Below the pieces are notes generated by a model. That model was not told the DNA's origin and did no database searches. It was given only the letters and a program-made list of their open reading frames with translations. Both the position numbers and the translations under genes were made by a program. Below are positions 6,063-8,388 of a DNA stretch of 8,388 bases, one piece after another. Source of the DNA: Zeimonas sp044507525 (GTDB lineage: Bacteria; Pseudomonadota; Gammaproteobacteria; Burkholderiales; Burkholderiaceae_E); assembly GCA_044507525.1 (NCBI GenBank), contig JBIQJM010000123.1, positions 1 through 8,388 of the forward strand. Direction: 5' to 3'. Each line of letters begins with the position of its first letter. Position 1 is the first letter of the stretch.

Positions 6063-7070
6063 GTGAAACGGCGTGCCTTGCGCTGGCTGCGCGTCGCGGC
6101 GGCCTTCGGCCTGCTCGCGGCCGTCGTCGCGCTCGCCGGCCCGGGCCGCGTACTCGAGACGATCCGCGGCGCCGACCCGCGCTGGCTCGCCGTCGGCCTC
6201 GCCGCCAACGTCGCCGCGAACGTGTTCTCGGCGCTGCGCTGGTGCGAGCTCGCACGCTGGTTCGGCATGCGCGCGCCGCGCTGGTGGTCGGTCGTCACCT
6301 ATTTCCACGGCGTCGCGGTCAACGCGCTGCTGCCCGGCGCGGTGGTCGGCGGCGACATGCTGCGTGCGTTCTCGCTGCAGCGACTGGGCCATCCCGGACT
6401 CGAAGCCGGAATGAGCGTGCTGCTCGACCGCCTGAGCGGCCTGTGGATGCTGTGCGTGGTCGGCTTCGTCTCGATCGCCTGGGGCGCCGACAGCGAAGCG
6501 ACCCGCGCACTCGCCGCACGCTGGCCGGCCCTCGCGGGCTCGCCGCTCGTGCAGACGGCATTGCTGCTCGCCTTCGCCGCGCTGATCGGCCCGTGGATCG
6601 CGCTGATGGTGATGCGCCGCTGGTTGCCGAAACGCGACGGGCCGCGGCTCGCGCGCCTGCGGGCCGCGCTGCGCGGCGGCCGCGCGGGCCGGCACTACGT
6701 GGCGCAGGTCCTGCTGTCGACGATCGTGCAGCTGCTGGCGATCGCCTCGCTCGTCTGCGCGGCACGCGCACTGCAGGTCGACCTGCCGTTCTGGGCGATG
6801 GCCGCGTGCGCGGTACCGATCTTCGTGTTCGCGACGCTGCCGGTGAGCTTCGGCGGCTGGGGTACGCGCGAAGCGGCCGCGGTGCTGGCGATGGGTGCCT
6901 TCGGGATCGCCGCGCCGACGGCGGTGACGATCTCGATGCTGTACGGACTGTACCTGCTCGTGCAGGCCGTCGGCGGACTCCTGCCGGTGCCGCGCGTCGC
7001 GCAGGCGTTTGCGCCGGCGTCGCCGCCTGCGCCCGCGGCCCCGCTACCGGAACGCGCCTCGCACTGGTAG
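6063..7070 (+). CDS. Flippase-like membrane protein, LPG-synthase transmembrane (UPF0104-like) family
   Basis: This 335-residue polytopic inner-membrane protein matches the membrane domain found in lysylphosphatidylglycerol synthases and in stand-alone lipid-flippase-like proteins. There are about seven or eight hydrophobic segments. Family motifs in order are VNALLPGAVVGGDMLRAF (86-103), LLDRLSGLWML (120-130) and LPVSFGGWGTREAA (259-272). No cytoplasmic aminoacyl-transferase domain follows, so it is not a full MprF; movement of a lipid or polyprenyl-linked substrate is the usual inference. The C-terminal 20 residues are Ala/Pro-rich. The GTG start at 6063 has only weak ribosome-binding potential (AAGAA 12-16 bases upstream), but no other in-frame start fits, since the next ATG is at residue 69. 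It follows the thioesterase by 16 bp, suggesting coupled expression. Confidence 0.87.
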   Translation: MKRRALRWLRVAAAFGLLAAVVALAGPGRVLETIRGADPRWLAVGLAANVAANVFSALRWCELARWFGMRAPRWWSVVTYFHGVAVNALLPGAVVGGDMLRAFSLQRLGHPGLEAGMSVLLDRLSGLWMLCVVGFVSIAWGADSEATRALAARWPALAGSPLVQTALLLAFAALIGPWIALMVMRRWLPKRDGPRLARLRAALRGGRAGRHYVAQVLLSTIVQLLAIASLVCAARALQVDLPFWAMAACAVPIFVFATLPVSFGGWGTREAAAVLAMGAFGIAAPTAVTISMLYGLYLLVQAVGGLLPVPRVAQAFAPASPPAPAAPLPERASHW

Positions 7071-7118
7071 TCTTCGCCTCCGGCGCCGTTCGGGCCGCCG
7101 TCCCCTGGAGTTCCTGCC

Positions 7119-7718
7119 TTGTCGACCGACCCTGCCGCCGGCGCACCGGTCGTGCTCGCGCCCGCCGTCGCGGGCGACGACCACGACCGCATTCCCTTCG
7201 AACTGCTCGCCGCGATCGCGCTCGTCGGCGCGGCGGCCGCCGGACATCCGGTCGAAGCGGCGCTCGCCGCCCTCGTCGTCGCGCTCGGCCGCGCGCTGCA
7301 GCGACGCCGGCCCAGGCACGCGGGCAGCGGCGCGCAGCACGAACGCCGCGGGCACGACGCGATGCGCATGCAGGCACCGGTCGCCGCGGCATTCGCCGAA
7401 CGCGCGCTGTCGCTGTTCGGCGCGTGGTTCCTGCCGCTCGCCATCGCCGCGTCGGCGGCGGTGCTGCTGCGTACCGGCGACGTCGCTTGCGCCTTGACGG
7501 TGCTGCTCGTCGCCTCGCCGCAGGCGCTGTTCGCGCTGCCGCCGTCGTCGCGCATCGCATGGCGCGCGCTCGCCGCCTTCGCCGCCGCGGCATTGCTCGG
7601 CGCGACGCTCGCAGGCTTCGTCGGACTCGTCGGCGCCGCGCTGCTGCACCAGGCATCGGCGCTCGCGGCGCGCGCCTGCGCCGGCACGCGTTATCGCGTG
7701 AGGTCCACGCCCGCGTAG
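7119..7718 (+). CDS. Small membrane protein resembling a P1B metal ATPase without its catalytic domains
   Basis: This is a 199-residue predicted membrane protein, not a standard family member. Residues 24-60 (RIPFELLAAIALVGAAAAGH... to GRAL) resemble the helix pair before the actuator domain of heavy-metal P1B ATPases. Residues 89-141 (AAAFAERALSLFGAWFLPLA... LLVASPQALFALP) resemble the segment that normally ends ...ACPCAL..ATP, but the CPC metal-binding triplet is SPQ (133-135). Residues 160-184 (GATLAGFVGLVGAALLHQASA...) resemble the last helix of these pumps. Between them there is no DKTGT phosphorylation site and no actuator, P or N domain. It starts at TTG with GGAG eight bases upstream, 48 bp after the flippase-like gene, and overlaps the asparaginase gene tail by 28 bp. 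It may be a degraded pump or a repurposed membrane protein. Similarity is judged by eye in hydrophobic sequence. Confidence 0.65.
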   Translation: MSTDPAAGAPVVLAPAVAGDDHDRIPFELLAAIALVGAAAAGHPVEAALAALVVALGRALQRRRPRHAGSGAQHERRGHDAMRMQAPVAAAFAERALSLFGAWFLPLAIAASAAVLLRTGDVACALTVLLVASPQALFALPPSSRIAWRALAAFAAAALLGATLAGFVGLVGAALLHQASALAARACAGTRYRVRSTPA

Positions 7719-8388
7719 GCGCGGAACCGCCGCGCGAGCGCCTCGCCCGACAGGCCGCTTCGCAGCAGCAGCGACAGCAGGATGCGCGCGCGCAGGCTGC
7801 CGAGCCAGCCGCCCGGCATCGCGCCGCGGCCGAGCAGGTCGATCTCCGAGCCCGCGAAACCGTAGGTCCGCGTGAAGGCCGGCCCGGCGGGCACGCGCAC
7901 CGCGAGCACGACCGGCATGTGCCGCACGAGGTCGCCGACCAGCGGCGCGACGCTGCCGGCGACGTGCCCCGCGCCCATCCCCTCGATCACCGCGCCGCGG
8001 TAACCGAGGCCGGGCAGGGCGACCAGCATGCGCCCGTCGTCGCCGAGCGACATGCGCACGAGGGCGACGGGCGCGTCCTGCGTCGCCGACGCGAGCTCGA
8101 TGCGCGGCGTGCGCCCGAGCTGCACGTGCCGATGGAAGCGCCCCTCGGAGACCAGGCCGACCGGCCCGGCGGACGGCGACGTGAAGGCCGACGGCAGCGC
8201 CGTGTGCGACTTCTGCACGAAGCGGGCGGCGTGCACTTCGTCGTTCAGCACGGCGAGGGCGCCGAGTCCGCGCGCGTCCTCGCTCGCCGCGACGATCGTC
8301 GACGCGAGCAGGTTCGCCGGCCCGTCGGCGCCCGGCATCTGCGGGCCGCGCATCGCGCCGGTGACGACGACCGGCGCGTCGCTCGCGA
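7691..8388 (-). CDS. L-asparaginase family protein (partial, N-terminus beyond right edge)
   Basis: The visible 231 C-terminal residues belong to a bacterial asparaginase/glutaminase, which hydrolyses L-asparagine to aspartate and ammonia. The stretch APVVVTGAMRGPQ, then GADGPANLLAS, LGALAVLNDEVHAARFVQKSHT and FTSPSAGPVG is characteristic. The Lys in FVQKSHT corresponds to the catalytic-triad Lys (Lys162 in E. coli AnsB). The C-terminal domain shows GYRGAVIEGMGAGHV, PVVLAVRVPAG and the end-of-family pattern TYGFAGSEIDLLGRGAMPGG. The two N-terminal threonine motifs lie outside the window, so activity and export (type I or II) cannot be judged. An in-frame ATG at 8353 is internal to the VTGAMR motif and is not the start. 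Its 3' end overlaps the convergent membrane-protein gene by 28 bp. Confidence 0.94.
   Translation of the reverse strand, partial: ASDAPVVVTGAMRGPQMPGADGPANLLASTIVAASEDARGLGALAVLNDEVHAARFVQKSHTALPSAFTSPSAGPVGLVSEGRFHRHVQLGRTPRIELASATQDAPVALVRMSLGDDGRMLVALPGLGYRGAVIEGMGAGHVAGSVAPLVGDLVRHMPVVLAVRVPAGPAFTRTYGFAGSEIDLLGRGAMPGGWLGSLRARILLSLLLRSGLSGEALARRFRAYAGVDLTR

Noticed and set aside
6319..7656. A 445-codon antisense frame covering the flippase-like gene and the P1B-like gene
   Set aside because: Its translation is almost entirely Arg, Ala, Pro and Ser with no motif. It is a shadow of the plus-strand genes.

Overview
The window is about 70% GC, densely coded, and has strong G/C preference at third codon positions. 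The cluster in its left third is the aerobic CoA-dependent benzoate (box) pathway, and the protein sequences look most like betaproteobacteria (Burkholderiales-type). I cannot name a genus. No rRNA, tRNA, CRISPR array or insertion sequence is visible, and no stretch over 300 bases lacks a gene.

Left third (1-3405), box pathway. The 5' third of boxC (benzoyl-CoA-dihydrodiol lyase) runs off the left edge on the minus strand. Upstream of it, also on the minus strand, is boxR, a regulator joining a helix-turn-helix to a shikimate-kinase-like domain. Divergent from boxR is boxD, the 3,4-dehydroadipyl-CoA semialdehyde dehydrogenase. BoxC cleaves the epoxide made by BoxAB (not in the window), releasing formate and an aldehyde that BoxD oxidises. 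The boxC and boxD promoters share a 19-bp element (18/19 identical) built on TGCA half-sites, which sits at the same place relative to a TTGAC -35 box in both. The boxC promoter carries further copies spaced about 10 bp apart. This is the probable BoxR operator system.

Middle (3449-5463), apparent stress or housekeeping genes. A minus-strand protein of the bacterial eRF1-like (baeRF3) family is divergent from a dodecin gene. The dodecin gene overlaps tail-to-tail with a DUF2231 membrane protein gene.

Right part (5582-8388). A hotdog acyl-CoA thioesterase of the 4-hydroxybenzoyl-CoA thioesterase type is followed after 16 bp by a flippase-like (LPG-synthase transmembrane) membrane protein. Next comes a 199-residue membrane protein that resembles the membrane part of a P1B metal ATPase with all catalytic domains missing and its CPC motif changed to SPQ. 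This gene overlaps the 3' end of a minus-strand asparaginase gene that runs off the right edge.

Most worth a second look are the shrunken P1B-ATPase-like gene and the phased TGCA operator array at boxC. I found no clear new multi-gene system. The box part is a known pathway, and the rest consists of recognisable or partly recognisable families.
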